From Thermocaproicibacter sp041859875 (GTDB lineage: Bacteria; Bacillota; Clostridia; Oscillospirales; Acutalibacteraceae): a stretch of DNA of 64,000 bases. The notes under the pieces are model-generated. The model was given only the letters and a program-made list of their open reading frames with translations, ran no database searches and was not told the origin of the DNA. The translations under genes were made by a program, and so were the position numbers. The stretch spans positions 19,013 through 83,012 of the forward strand of contig JBFLFY010000006.1 of NCBI GenBank assembly GCA_041859875.1. The letters are read 5' to 3'. Positions 52,023-60,165 of this stretch are shown here, piece by piece (the first letter of the stretch is position 1; every line of letters begins with the position of its first letter).

Positions 52023-53744
52023 ATGAAACGTTTTGCGGTATCCATTTTTGCGGCCGCTTGCACCTTTCTTTTACTGATTATCCTGTCCTTCTGGGGGAAA
52101 TCCGTCTACCTGGAAGGTGTGCAGAAGCAGGCAGGCCACCTGATGCAGTTTCTGAACGAATATGTCGTTCAGTCAAACCGCCAGGGAAAGTACGTTAAGT
52201 CGGAAGACATGGCCAGGCAGCTTGCCGCTATGGCCGACTGCCGTATCTGCTTTTTTTCTGCCGACGGCGATTTGCTTGCCGACTCCGACACATCCGGTGC
52301 AGAAAGGCCGGAACTTTATTTCCCCATTAACCGGCTCAAAATAAAAGACAAAACTTTGTCCAGCTCCATTTCCAGCCGGAACAATCAATATGAAATGAAT
52401 GCCTTTTACCCGGTGGAGCTCAGCGCAAAAGACTCTATGGTTCTGTGCGCCTCTTTGCCGCTCCAAGGCTACGACAAATTTTTTATGATGCAGAAAGTGG
52501 CGGTTTGGGCAGGAAGCATTCTTCTCATCCTGTCAGCCATCCTCTATGTGCTGCAAAAAAAATCGTTAAAAGAAAAAGAAAATGCACAGCCGCAAACAGA
52601 CCCGAACCTGAAGACAGAAATAGACCAGATGAAATTCTACTCGAATGAGCGCATCAGCCTTTTAAGCACGGTTCTCACCAATATGGAAAGCGGGATTATC
52701 TTTTTCAGCCCCGACTGTTCCATTTTACTCATGAACCCAAAAGCGCAGTCCCTAACCGGCGCAAAAAGCAGCCTCTTTTTCCCGAACCGTGCAAGCCAGA
52801 ATACGGAGTTTCCGCCCGTGCTTCGCAGCGTGCGCGCCATGGCACAGGAAAGCATGGCGGCAAATGAAGGCGAAAAAAAAGATTTGCAGACGGAAGACGG
52901 AAAGACCCTTTCCATCCGTACGACCGTTGTTTACAGTAAATACACTCCCTTTCCGTTTTACGGGATTCAGGTGTTTATTACCGATGTGACGGAAAAGCGG
53001 CGGATGGAAAAGATACGGGATGAATTTGTTTCCAATGTGTCGCATGAGCTGCGCACACCGCTTACTTTAATCTGCGGCTTTACGGAAACGCTGCAGAACT
53101 GGAAAGAGCTTGACGATGAGGACTGCCAGAGGTCCCTCGAAATTATCCAAATTGAATCAAACCGCCTGAAGCACATGATTTCTCAGCTGCTGGACCTTTC
53201 CCATATTGAAAGCCGCGTTGACACCGGACAGCTTGTTCCCATCGACCCTATAGAGCCCATCCGCTCCATCGGCTCTTCGCTGGAAGCCCTTGCTGAAAAG
53301 AGCAACCTGACTTTCCGCATGAAACTTCCGGATGAAAAAGTAAAAATTATGGGCGACAAGAATTCTGTCGTCCAAATTGTTGCAAACCTGTGCGAAAACG
53401 CGGTGAAATACACCCCTGCCGGCGGGACCGTTCTGCTTTCTGTCAAAGCGGTGGCAGGCAGCCTGCTGATTCAGGTGCAGGACAACGGCATTGGCATTGC
53501 CGAGTCTGAAATTCCCCATATTTTTGAGCGCTTTTACCGGGTGGAAAAGTCAAGAAATAAAAAGCGCGGCGGCTCAGGCCTTGGCCTTGCCATAACAAAA
53601 GGCCTGGTGGAAGAACTCGGCGGCAGCATCTCCGTAAAAAGCCAGCTGCACAAGGGAAGCACATTTTCGGTGCAGTTTCCGCTTCTGCAAAAAGCTGCGC
53701 TCTGTGAGGGAAAAGCCGGCGGCCCTTCCGAAACAGCTAAATGA
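52023..53744 (+). CDS. PhoR-type sensor histidine kinase with PAS domain
   Basis: A 573-residue kinase: membrane helix near 5-25, an extracytoplasmic sensor of about 130 residues, a second helix near 163-182, a basic/charged linker, a PAS-like domain (about 205-315), a HisKA domain with H341 in SHELRTPLTLICGF, and an HATPase domain (LCENAVKYTPAGG, QDNGIGI, GGSGLGLAI). GGAGG precedes the ATG. Its 3' end overlaps the convergent ABC ATPase gene by 8 bases. PhoR-like design suggests sensing coupled to the divergent uptake operon. Confidence 0.93.
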   Translation: MKRFAVSIFAAACTFLLLIILSFWGKSVYLEGVQKQAGHLMQFLNEYVVQSNRQGKYVKSEDMARQLAAMADCRICFFSADGDLLADSDTSGAERPELYFPINRLKIKDKTLSSSISSRNNQYEMNAFYPVELSAKDSMVLCASLPLQGYDKFFMMQKVAVWAGSILLILSAILYVLQKKSLKEKENAQPQTDPNLKTEIDQMKFYSNERISLLSTVLTNMESGIIFFSPDCSILLMNPKAQSLTGAKSSLFFPNRASQNTEFPPVLRSVRAMAQESMAANEGEKKDLQTEDGKTLSIRTTVVYSKYTPFPFYGIQVFITDVTEKRRMEKIRDEFVSNVSHELRTPLTLICGFTETLQNWKELDDEDCQRSLEIIQIESNRLKHMISQLLDLSHIESRVDTGQLVPIDPIEPIRSIGSSLEALAEKSNLTFRMKLPDEKVKIMGDKNSVVQIVANLCENAVKYTPAGGTVLLSVKAVAGSLLIQVQDNGIGIAESEIPHIFERFYRVEKSRNKKRGGSGLGLAITKGLVEELGGSISVKSQLHKGSTFSVQFPLLQKAALCEGKAGGPSETAK

Positions 53745-54858
53745 CTTCGATTTTGCCTAGGGCAATTCGCTTGCCTGTGTGCGCGTCGAACAAAGGAATC
53801 TTGTCGTTTTTAAAACCTACGGCGACCGGTTCGCCGATTTTATAATCAATCCGCCCGAACAGCACACAGTTCAGCCGAATGGTCCCCACGGTAATACAGA
53901 TAACGGTTTCCATGCCGGAAGGAAGAGTGGAGTAGACTTTCCCTTGAATCGGGCCGCTCTCCGAGATAAAAATATCTTCGGGCCGAATTCCGGCGACCAG
54001 TTCTTTGCCTTTTGAAATTGCTACACCGCCGCTGATTGGCGTGTAAATAAAGCACATTTCATCCCGTGAAAGGGCAATTTCGTCCAGATTGACGTTTTCC
54101 CCGTGGAACGGAATGAGGTTGTTGGAAGGGCTTCCGACAAAATCAGCCGTAAACAGGTTGGCAGGTTCACTGTATATTTCCAGCGGCGCACCGAACTGCT
54201 GGAGGACGCCGGTTTGGAACAGGGCAATTTTCGTCGACATAGTCATGGCTTCCAGCTGGTCATGCGTCACATAAATAATCGTCGTGTGCGTCTGTACGTG
54301 CAGATTTTTCAGTTCCAGCCGCATTTCCATGCGAAGTTTTGCGTCCAGATTGGAAAGCGGCTCGTCCATCAGCAGAATTGTTGGGTTTGCCGCAAGCGTT
54401 CTTGCAATGGCAACGCGCTGCTGCTGACCGCCTGAAAGTTCCGAGGGGTAACGGTCTTCAAAGCCTTCCAGCTGCATCATTTTCAGCAGGCCGCTCACCC
54501 GCTCTTTTACCCTGCTTCTTTTCCACTTCATATTTTCCAGCCCAAAGGCGATGTTTTGGTAAACGGTCATCTGCGGCCACAAAGCATAGTTCTGGAAAAT
54601 GAAGCCGATATTGCGTTTTTCCGGCGGAACATCAATTCCATCCCCAGAAGAAAACACGGTTTTCCCGTCAATGAGGATTTCTCCGCTCGTTGGATGCTCC
54701 AGCCCGGCAATCATGCGGAGAGTCGTCGTTTTTCCGCAGCCCGAAGGGCCAAGCAATGTAATAAAATCATTGTCGTGGATTTCCAGGTTCAGGCTGTTCA
54801 CCGCAATATTTGACTTGTCAAATTTTTTGACAACATTCCGAAGTACAATATCCGGCAT
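53737..54858 (-). CDS. ABC ATPase of a sugar-type importer, normal length
   Basis: A 373-residue ATPase of the CUT1/FbpC kind: Walker A GPSGCGKTT, Q-loop FQNYALWP, signature LSGGQQQR, Walker B ILLMDEPLSNLDAKLR, then a TOBE domain with AGIRPEDI. It is close to the ATPase at 45806 but lacks that protein's insertions. No permease genes are adjacent, so it may energise the same importer under other conditions or act as a shared ATPase. The start at 54858 (GGAGGAGC before it) is preferred over an upstream in-frame start. Confidence 0.92.
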   Translation of the reverse strand: MPDIVLRNVVKKFDKSNIAVNSLNLEIHDNDFITLLGPSGCGKTTTLRMIAGLEHPTSGEILIDGKTVFSSGDGIDVPPEKRNIGFIFQNYALWPQMTVYQNIAFGLENMKWKRSRVKERVSGLLKMMQLEGFEDRYPSELSGGQQQRVAIARTLAANPTILLMDEPLSNLDAKLRMEMRLELKNLHVQTHTTIIYVTHDQLEAMTMSTKIALFQTGVLQQFGAPLEIYSEPANLFTADFVGSPSNNLIPFHGENVNLDEIALSRDEMCFIYTPISGGVAISKGKELVAGIRPEDIFISESGPIQGKVYSTLPSGMETVICITVGTIRLNCVLFGRIDYKIGEPVAVGFKNDKIPLFDAHTGKRIALGKIEVI

Positions 54859-55033
54859 CTTTGCTCCTCCTATGCTCCGGCCGAGCCGAAGCAGCTGCTT
54901 TGCTTCCGGGGTCAGCCTGCCTTTCAGGCGGGCAAGTCCCCATTCCAATCCAGACTTTTCTTTATTTTATCATGAGTCATCCAAAATCACCAGATTAAAT
55001 AATTGCCTTTTTTGCAGATGCCTTCCGTGGCAG

Positions 55034-56179
55034 TTAAAGGCTGTTCCGCATGATACGCCCTTTGGCAACCACCATTTTTATGTTCCAGCTGTCGTCCAGC
55101 ACAACGAGGTCGGCAATTTTTCCGGGTTTCAGGCTCCCAATCTCGCTGTCTTTTTGAATGGAAACAGCCGGGTTCCGCGTGACGGATTTTATGGCCTGCC
55201 GAAGCGGGATTCCAAACCGAAGCAGGTTTTTGAATTCCTCATAAATGTTTGTCGTGGAGCCTGCGATGGTTCCGTCGCAGAGCCTTGCCTGCCCGTTTTT
55301 CACCAGGACCTTTTGCCCGCCAAGCTCCGAAACGCCATCCGGCATCCCGGCCGCCCGCATGGAATCACTGATGACGATGCTGCGGTCTTCCCCTAAAAGC
55401 CGGAATGCCAGCCTTACGATGGGTGGGGCAATGTGGAAACCGTCACAGATGATTTCCGCCTGTACTGTTTCATCGTCTAAAACCGCCGCAGCAGCACCGG
55501 GCTCCCGGTGGTTGAGGCCCGGCATCGCATTAAAAAGGTGCGTCGCATGGGTCATTCCCTGCCGAAAAGCGGCTTTCGCCTGCGCGTAATCCGCCTCGGT
55601 ATGCGCCAGCGAAACCGTGCAGTATTGGCTTGCATGGCGGATAAATTCCTCTGCGCCCTCCCGCTCCGGCGCAAGTTCCACCAGCCTGATAATGCCGCCG
55701 CATTCGTCATAAATCTGCCGGAATTCGCGCCAGTCTGGTTTGCGCACATACTCTTCTTTCTGCGCGCCTCTTCTGCTTACAGAGATATAGGGGCCTTCCA
55801 TGTTTGCGCCCAAAACGGCGGCGCCCTCGGGCGGGTTCTCCATGCAGTCCCGCACTGCGGCAAGGGCGGAACGAATCTGCGGCAGGGAAACCGTCATGGT
55901 CGTCGGGCAGAAAGAAGTGACCCCTTCCGTCACAAGGTGCCCCGCCATTTTGGCTATCGCTTCCCTTGTTCCGTCATCGGTATCCGCGCCCGCGCACCCG
56001 TGAATGTGTATATCAACAAAGCCCGGTACAATGAGGCATCCGCTCAGGTCATACGAATCTTCTTCCGGAAGAGGATGCCCAATTTCACCAATCCGGTCAC
56101 CCCGCACAGAAAGGTCAGCAGAAACTACTTGAAAATCATCCTCAAATATCCTGGCGTTTTTCAGCAGCACGGCAAGCAC
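55034..56179 (-). CDS. nagA: N-acetylglucosamine-6-phosphate deacetylase
   Basis: A 381-residue amidohydrolase removing acetate from GlcNAc 6-phosphate. Metal-site residues are in FVDIHIHGCAGAD, with the catalytic region HATHLFNAMPGLNHREPG and ISDSMRAAGMPDG. Usual length. No nagB is nearby. It lies 175 bases upstream (same strand) of the normal-length ABC ATPase, supporting an amino-sugar or sugar-phosphate theme for the locus. Confidence 0.93.
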   Translation of the reverse strand: MLAVLLKNARIFEDDFQVVSADLSVRGDRIGEIGHPLPEEDSYDLSGCLIVPGFVDIHIHGCAGADTDDGTREAIAKMAGHLVTEGVTSFCPTTMTVSLPQIRSALAAVRDCMENPPEGAAVLGANMEGPYISVSRRGAQKEEYVRKPDWREFRQIYDECGGIIRLVELAPEREGAEEFIRHASQYCTVSLAHTEADYAQAKAAFRQGMTHATHLFNAMPGLNHREPGAAAAVLDDETVQAEIICDGFHIAPPIVRLAFRLLGEDRSIVISDSMRAAGMPDGVSELGGQKVLVKNGQARLCDGTIAGSTTNIYEEFKNLLRFGIPLRQAIKSVTRNPAVSIQKDSEIGSLKPGKIADLVVLDDSWNIKMVVAKGRIMRNSL

Positions 56180-56388
56180 TTCCCTCTCTTTAAAAATAGG
56201 AACCGCCGCGGCGCCGGAAAAGCGCCGCGGGCAGGCTCTCTTTTGCTTCTTCTTTATAGTTTACCACTTTTGAAAGTATTCTGCGCAGCGTGACAAACAT
56301 GATATTAAGCTGGCCTAGCAACAAGCGTGACAAACAAATACAATGCATTAGCAGACTAGATGCAGAGATATAGCCCGGGTCCCCATAA

Positions 56389-56423
56389 AAAAGCCGTCCC
56401 TTAAATTATAGGGACAGCTTTTT
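56389..56423. terminator. Bidirectional terminator upstream of the DUF3800 gene
   Basis: AAAAGCCGTCCCT pairs with AGGGACAGCTTTTT, flanked by A- and T-runs. It marks the border between the carbohydrate locus and the AT-richer accessory stretch; 56180-56388 holds no gene. Confidence 0.75.
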
Positions 56424-56497
56424 GTGTATCATGCGAAGCAAACTCATTTTTGAGAGCGTTCATTATGCACAAAGCAGTTTCCTTTTTCGGCATTAAA

Positions 56498-56506
56498 TGT
56501 TATAAT
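56498..56506 (+). promoter_or_regulatory. Extended -10 promoter of the DUF3800 gene
   Basis: TGTTATAAT lies about 30 bases before the GTG start; the -35 is weak, as usual for extended -10 promoters. Confidence 0.5.
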
Positions 56507-56536
56507 GTAACAAATTGATTGTGAAGGTGAACTTTC

Positions 56537-57268
56537 GTGGATGATTACTACTTATTTCTGGATGAGTCTTTGATGTATGGAAATCTTAAATATTTCGTCT
56601 TAGCAGGTATTTTTATCAAGGCTGATGTTTATAAAGAGACACTTGTCCCAGCAATTAACAAGCTTAAGCTGGATGTGTTTGGAAATAGTAACGTGATTCT
56701 CCACGAAATAGAACTTCGGAAAAGAGAAAAAGCACCATACGATGTATTAAAAAAGCCGGAGCTAAACAAAATGTTCTGGGATGGTATATTAAAAATATTT
56801 AGTGAAGTAAATTTCAGGACTATCGGCGCAGGAGTAAATTGTTCTATTTATAAGCAAAGGTATTCCGAGTGCATAAGGAACAGCGAATATACTATTGCGT
56901 TGCGTTTAATCATGGAGAATTTTGTTCATTTTTTGGAAAGTGCTGATGGGAAAGGCACTCTTTATCTAGAATCGGTAAATTCAACTTCAGATCAACATTT
57001 AAGCGAATTATATTTCAATATTATTAGTGACGGATCGCTTTTCATCAAAAATAGTACATTTCAAAAGCGGCTTGCAACCATTAATTTTCCAATTAAGACA
57101 GATAACACTATTGGTTTACAGATGGCAGATTTAATCCCCAACCCCTTAAATAGAAACTGCAGTCATTGTAAAGAAAAAAATCCTTCATTACTGGGATATA
57201 TATTAGATAAGCTTTATGATGGAGGCAACTCTGAGAAAGATAGATTTGGATTTAAAATTATAGACTGA
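56537..57268 (+). CDS. DUF3800 domain protein
   Basis: A 243-residue protein of the DUF3800 family. The N terminus YLFLDESL carries the family's conserved D9-E10, and the C-terminal ...TIGLQMADLIPNPLNR carries the second conserved acidic residue; this arrangement is related to RNase H-like folds. Members are common in mobile and defence-type regions, with function unproven. GTG start behind GAAGGTGA. The gene is clearly AT-richer than its neighbours, suggesting transfer. It stands alone. Confidence 0.8.
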   Translation: MDDYYLFLDESLMYGNLKYFVLAGIFIKADVYKETLVPAINKLKLDVFGNSNVILHEIELRKREKAPYDVLKKPELNKMFWDGILKIFSEVNFRTIGAGVNCSIYKQRYSECIRNSEYTIALRLIMENFVHFLESADGKGTLYLESVNSTSDQHLSELYFNIISDGSLFIKNSTFQKRLATINFPIKTDNTIGLQMADLIPNPLNRNCSHCKEKNPSLLGYILDKLYDGGNSEKDRFGFKIID

Positions 57269-57296
57269 AGACTATATAAAAGATTGAATAATCCCC

Positions 57297-57325
57297 TTGA
57301 CAATCGAATACAATAATACTAATAT
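57297..57325 (+). promoter_or_regulatory. Strong promoter of a short transcript
   Basis: TTGACA (57297-57302) and TAATAT (57320-57325) with exactly 17 bases between. No protein gene follows on this strand before the terminator at 57441. Confidence 0.75.
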
Positions 57326-57331
57326 AGTGAT

Positions 57332-57475
57332 AGAGAAACTTTAAGAGTACTCTCTAAAGCTGTATTTATGAATGAGGGACTTTGTCAATTCATTCATATT
57401 ATAAAAAAGTCAAGGCGTTAAGCATCTGACTTTACAGGGAGAAGACTTCCAACATATGTTGGAAGTCTTCTTTCT
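57332..57475 (+). ncRNA. Candidate small RNA, about 140 nt
   Basis: A near-consensus promoter starts it and a perfect 30-base palindrome (GAAGACTTCCAAC / GTTGGAAGTCTTC) followed by TTTCTTT ends it. The body has no convincing gene; a 17-codon ATG frame at 57368 lacks a good ribosome site. An inverted pair CAATTCATTCAT / ATGAATGAGG is visible. It could be a regulatory RNA or antitoxin-type RNA next to DUF3800. Confidence 0.55.
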
Positions 57476-57509
57476 TTATTATGAGTTGTAAACGGTATTT
57501 GATATGGAA

Positions 57510-57540
57510 AAAGCCAGTATTCAGCTTGAATACTGGCTTT
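57510..57540 (-). terminator. Terminator of the NlpC/P60 gene
   Basis: AAAGCCAGTATTCA pairs with TGAATACTGGCTTT, followed by TTCC on the minus strand. Confidence 0.75.
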
Positions 57541-57580
57541 GTTGCGGTTCTGTCATCAGGGCTTAATTCGTGCGCTGCGG

Positions 57581-58228
57581 TCAGCCAATCAGCCTTCTCG
57601 CCGTTACAAATGAATTTGCCCAATAGCTGGTCGTAAGATTTGCTTTCATCACCTTACCAGCACCGGACTGCGCGTTAATAAACATATTGCTTCCGAGATA
57701 AATGCCGCAGTGGGTAATTGTGCCTTTTCCGCTGGTGTCAAAAAACACAAGGTCACCCGGGCGCAAGGCATACCGGCTGACAGCCCAGCCATACTTGGCC
57801 TGCTGTGCTGCGGAATGCGGAAGGCTGATTCCCGCTTTGCCATATGCGTACATCGTAAGGCCGGAGCAGTCAAAAGCGCTGTAAGGAGTCACTCCCCCGT
57901 ACCGATAAAGTACCCCCAGCTGGCTTTCCGCGGCGGAGACGACCGTTGTTACTTTCCCCGTGAGGACATATTTTCCCGAAATCCACGCGGCTTTGCCGTT
58001 GAATGAAATCTGGTCCCATCCGTTTGCCGTGCTGAGGATGCTGACATGCGCCCCGTCCTTCAGCGTGCCGACTATGCTGGCCGACGTATTCCCTGCCGAA
58101 CGTACGTTCAGGGTTGTACCAACGCTGACCAGCCCCGGGGTTGGGCTTGCTGCTGACGCAGAAACGGTAAAGATTCCGACGGAAAGGACAGCCAGTGCAA
58201 TCGTAACCAGGCGTTTAAGCTTCCACAT
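57581..58228 (-). CDS. Secreted NlpC/P60 peptidoglycan hydrolase with SH3 domain
   Basis: A 215-residue exported hydrolase. Residues 1 to about 27 form a signal peptide (VLSVGIFTVSASA), 30-90 an SH3b wall-binding domain (LNVRSAGNTSASIVGTL), and 95-215 an NlpC/P60 domain with catalytic C121 in FDCSGLTMY, H173 in ITHCGIY and a polar third residue near N185. It should cut D-Glu-meso-DAP type stem peptide bonds. AAAGGAGA precedes the ATG. A WalR-type box lies over its promoter. Confidence 0.93.
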   Translation of the reverse strand: MWKLKRLVTIALAVLSVGIFTVSASAASPTPGLVSVGTTLNVRSAGNTSASIVGTLKDGAHVSILSTANGWDQISFNGKAAWISGKYVLTGKVTTVVSAAESQLGVLYRYGGVTPYSAFDCSGLTMYAYGKAGISLPHSAAQQAKYGWAVSRYALRPGDLVFFDTSGKGTITHCGIYLGSNMFINAQSGAGKVMKANLTTSYWANSFVTARRLIG

Positions 58229-58273
58229 AAAATCTCCTTTGCTCGTATAAGTAAGTGTGCTTCTTCCTTTGGT

Positions 58274-58299
58274 ATTGTAATAGTAACAAATTTGTAACA
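58274..58299 (-). promoter_or_regulatory. WalR-type box and -10 element of the NlpC/P60 gene
   Basis: On the minus strand TGTTAC-AAATT-TGTTAC (58283-58299) fits the WalR consensus TGTWAH-N5-TGTWAH exactly. TACAAT (58274-58279) lies three bases further downstream, so the box covers the -35 region, where the own -35 is poor. Confidence 0.7.
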
Positions 58300-58331
58300 A
58301 ATATTCAAACGTAATTTATGGTAAAAAGAAA

Positions 58332-58364
58332 CCCGAAAAGCCTGCGTCTGCCTGGCTTTTCGGG
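58332..58364 (-). terminator. Terminator of the MFS transporter gene
   Basis: CCCGAAAAGCC pairs with GGCTTTTCGGG, followed by TTTCTTTTT on the minus strand. Confidence 0.85.
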
Positions 58365-58425
58365 CTTTTATAACTTTGTGCGGGCAGCAGGGCTTTCCTG
58401 CCCTGCATACTGGATACAAATAAGA

Positions 58426-59634
58426 TTAGTTTCGCTTTGTTTGTCTGCTTATGATTCCCTTAACTAATATGATTGCCAGCATCACCACAAAAACTAAGCC
58501 CGAGAGTAAAAACGTATTTGAATATCCTGTAGACTGCGCAAGAGCGCCGAAAAGCAAAGGGCCCACTCCGGAACCGATGTCAAGGAAATTATAGAAGGTT
58601 GCATTCGCGGCAATTCTGCGTTCAGGGCTTACTTTTTTCATTGCATTGGCTTCCATTACGGGGAAAATCATACCCATCGAGATTCCATAAAGCAGCGCAA
58701 AAATGCAGAGCATCCATAGATTTGTAGCGTACGCAGCGGCAATACAGCCGACAAGACCGATGAATGCCCCCGGTATCACCAGAATATTCATGCCCTTTCT
58801 GTCGTACAGCTTTCCGGAAAAAATTCTTGTGGACATTTCCGCAACTGTTGTCACGATAAAATAGAGATAGATATTTGTGATATTCATCTGCTTGGCATAT
58901 AAAACGACGTAAGTGTCACAGGAGCCAGTTAGCAACCCGAGAAAAAGGATAAAAACAGATTCATAAATCACTTTCGGCTCAACTACTTCTGAGAGCCAAT
59001 GGGAATCTTTTGTTTGATCTACTGCTGATTGTTCAAAATGATCCGCTTTAATGAAACCGGTTAGCAGCATTGATAGCAGAATGAGCAACGCAGCCAGCAG
59101 AAATACCCATTTGAAGTATTCCTGTGAAACGGCTGCCGCGCCCAGACACGGCCCTAATACGTATGCGACGGATATTCCCAGCCCAAAGAACCCCATGCCT
59201 TCTCCCATTCTCTCATTGGAAATGGTGCTGGCTACTGTTGAGCCGTAAAGAGTTGACGAGGCGCCGAATCCAAGCCCCTGAACCAGTCTCAGTATGATGA
59301 TCATGGTTAATCCGGCAAACAGGTAGTACCCGACCATGGAACACGCAAAAACGAACATTGCAAGCAGAAGCAATGCTTTTCTCCCAACCCGGGCCGACAC
59401 TTTTGACGTCAAAGTCCGCATGAGCATCGATGTGATGTAAAATACGCCCGCAACGATGCCAATCTGAGAATCACTCGCACCGTTTTGTTTTAAGTAAACT
59501 GGCAGAACAGTAAGAAGCAAACAACCTGCAAAAAACAGCAGAAAGTTCGCAATCATTAAGAATACATAGTCTTTCGACCATAATTTATCCGGTTTGCTCT
59601 TTATGGCAGCAGCGTCTGCATTTTTCATAGTCAC
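58426..59634 (-). CDS. MFS transporter
   Basis: A 402-residue major facilitator protein with 12 hydrophobic helices. The loop between helices 2 and 3 carries the motif-A equivalent SKVSARVGRKALLL and the second half has GKLYDRKGMNILV. Drug efflux is the most common role of this type; the substrate cannot be read. GTG at 59634 follows AAAGGATTGTT; ATG at 59628 is an alternative. Confidence 0.85.
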   Translation of the reverse strand: MTMKNADAAAIKSKPDKLWSKDYVFLMIANFLLFFAGCLLLTVLPVYLKQNGASDSQIGIVAGVFYITSMLMRTLTSKVSARVGRKALLLLAMFVFACSMVGYYLFAGLTMIIILRLVQGLGFGASSTLYGSTVASTISNERMGEGMGFFGLGISVAYVLGPCLGAAAVSQEYFKWVFLLAALLILLSMLLTGFIKADHFEQSAVDQTKDSHWLSEVVEPKVIYESVFILFLGLLTGSCDTYVVLYAKQMNITNIYLYFIVTTVAEMSTRIFSGKLYDRKGMNILVIPGAFIGLVGCIAAAYATNLWMLCIFALLYGISMGMIFPVMEANAMKKVSPERRIAANATFYNFLDIGSGVGPLLFGALAQSTGYSNTFLLSGLVFVVMLAIILVKGIISRQTKRN

Positions 59635-59716
59635 AACAATCCTTTCCTGTTATTATACAATTACAATGCAATTTTGCTGTTATATGTTATGGCATTCACT
59701 TCATCCCAACAAAAAA

Positions 59717-59756
59717 GCTGGATAAGAAGTGGGCGTACCCCACCATCTTATCCAGC
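59717..59756 (-). terminator. Orphan terminator hairpin
   Basis: GCTGGATAAGA pairs with TCTTATCCAGC with an inner GTGGG/CCCAC stem, followed on the minus strand by TTTTTT. No minus-strand gene ends here (the IS element to the right runs the other way), so its parent gene may have been displaced by IS insertion. Confidence 0.6.
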
Positions 59757-59883
59757 ATATAACCGTATATTATATACCCTCCGATGACCTTTATATTTTA
59801 TCATTAATAATCTGTAGTGGTATAGTAAATTTGTAACGCTCCTGCCTAATGGATTATAATATTCATTAGAAAAGGAGTACGCC

Positions 59884-60165
59884 ATGCAAACAATTACTGA
59901 GGAAACCAAGAAGAAAGTTGTAAAGCTGCATATTCAGGACGGTCGCACAATTGCTAGCCTTGCTGCCGAATATGGAATCTGCCACGCTACCGTTTCAAAC
60001 TGGATTCGTGCTTACCGTGAAGAATGCCAAACAAATGATGTCGCAAAGTCTGAGAACGAATTAATGCAGGAGGTTCGGCAACTCCGGCAGAAACTTGCAG
60101 AAGCTGAAAAGGAGAACGACTTTCTAAAAAAAGCAGCGGCATTCTTTGCGAAGGAAATCGATTAG
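59884..60165 (+). CDS. IS3-family transposase OrfA
   Basis: A 93-residue helix-turn-helix protein (RTIASLAAEYGICHATVSNWIRAY) with a C-terminal leucine-zipper-like coiled coil (ELMQEVRQLRQKLAEAEKENDFLKKAAAFF). A seven-adenine run at 60126-60132 lies where IS3 elements shift frame by -1 to make OrfAB; orfB is in the -1 frame, consistent with that. Confidence 0.92.
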   Translation: MQTITEETKKKVVKLHIQDGRTIASLAAEYGICHATVSNWIRAYREECQTNDVAKSENELMQEVRQLRQKLAEAEKENDFLKKAAAFFAKEID

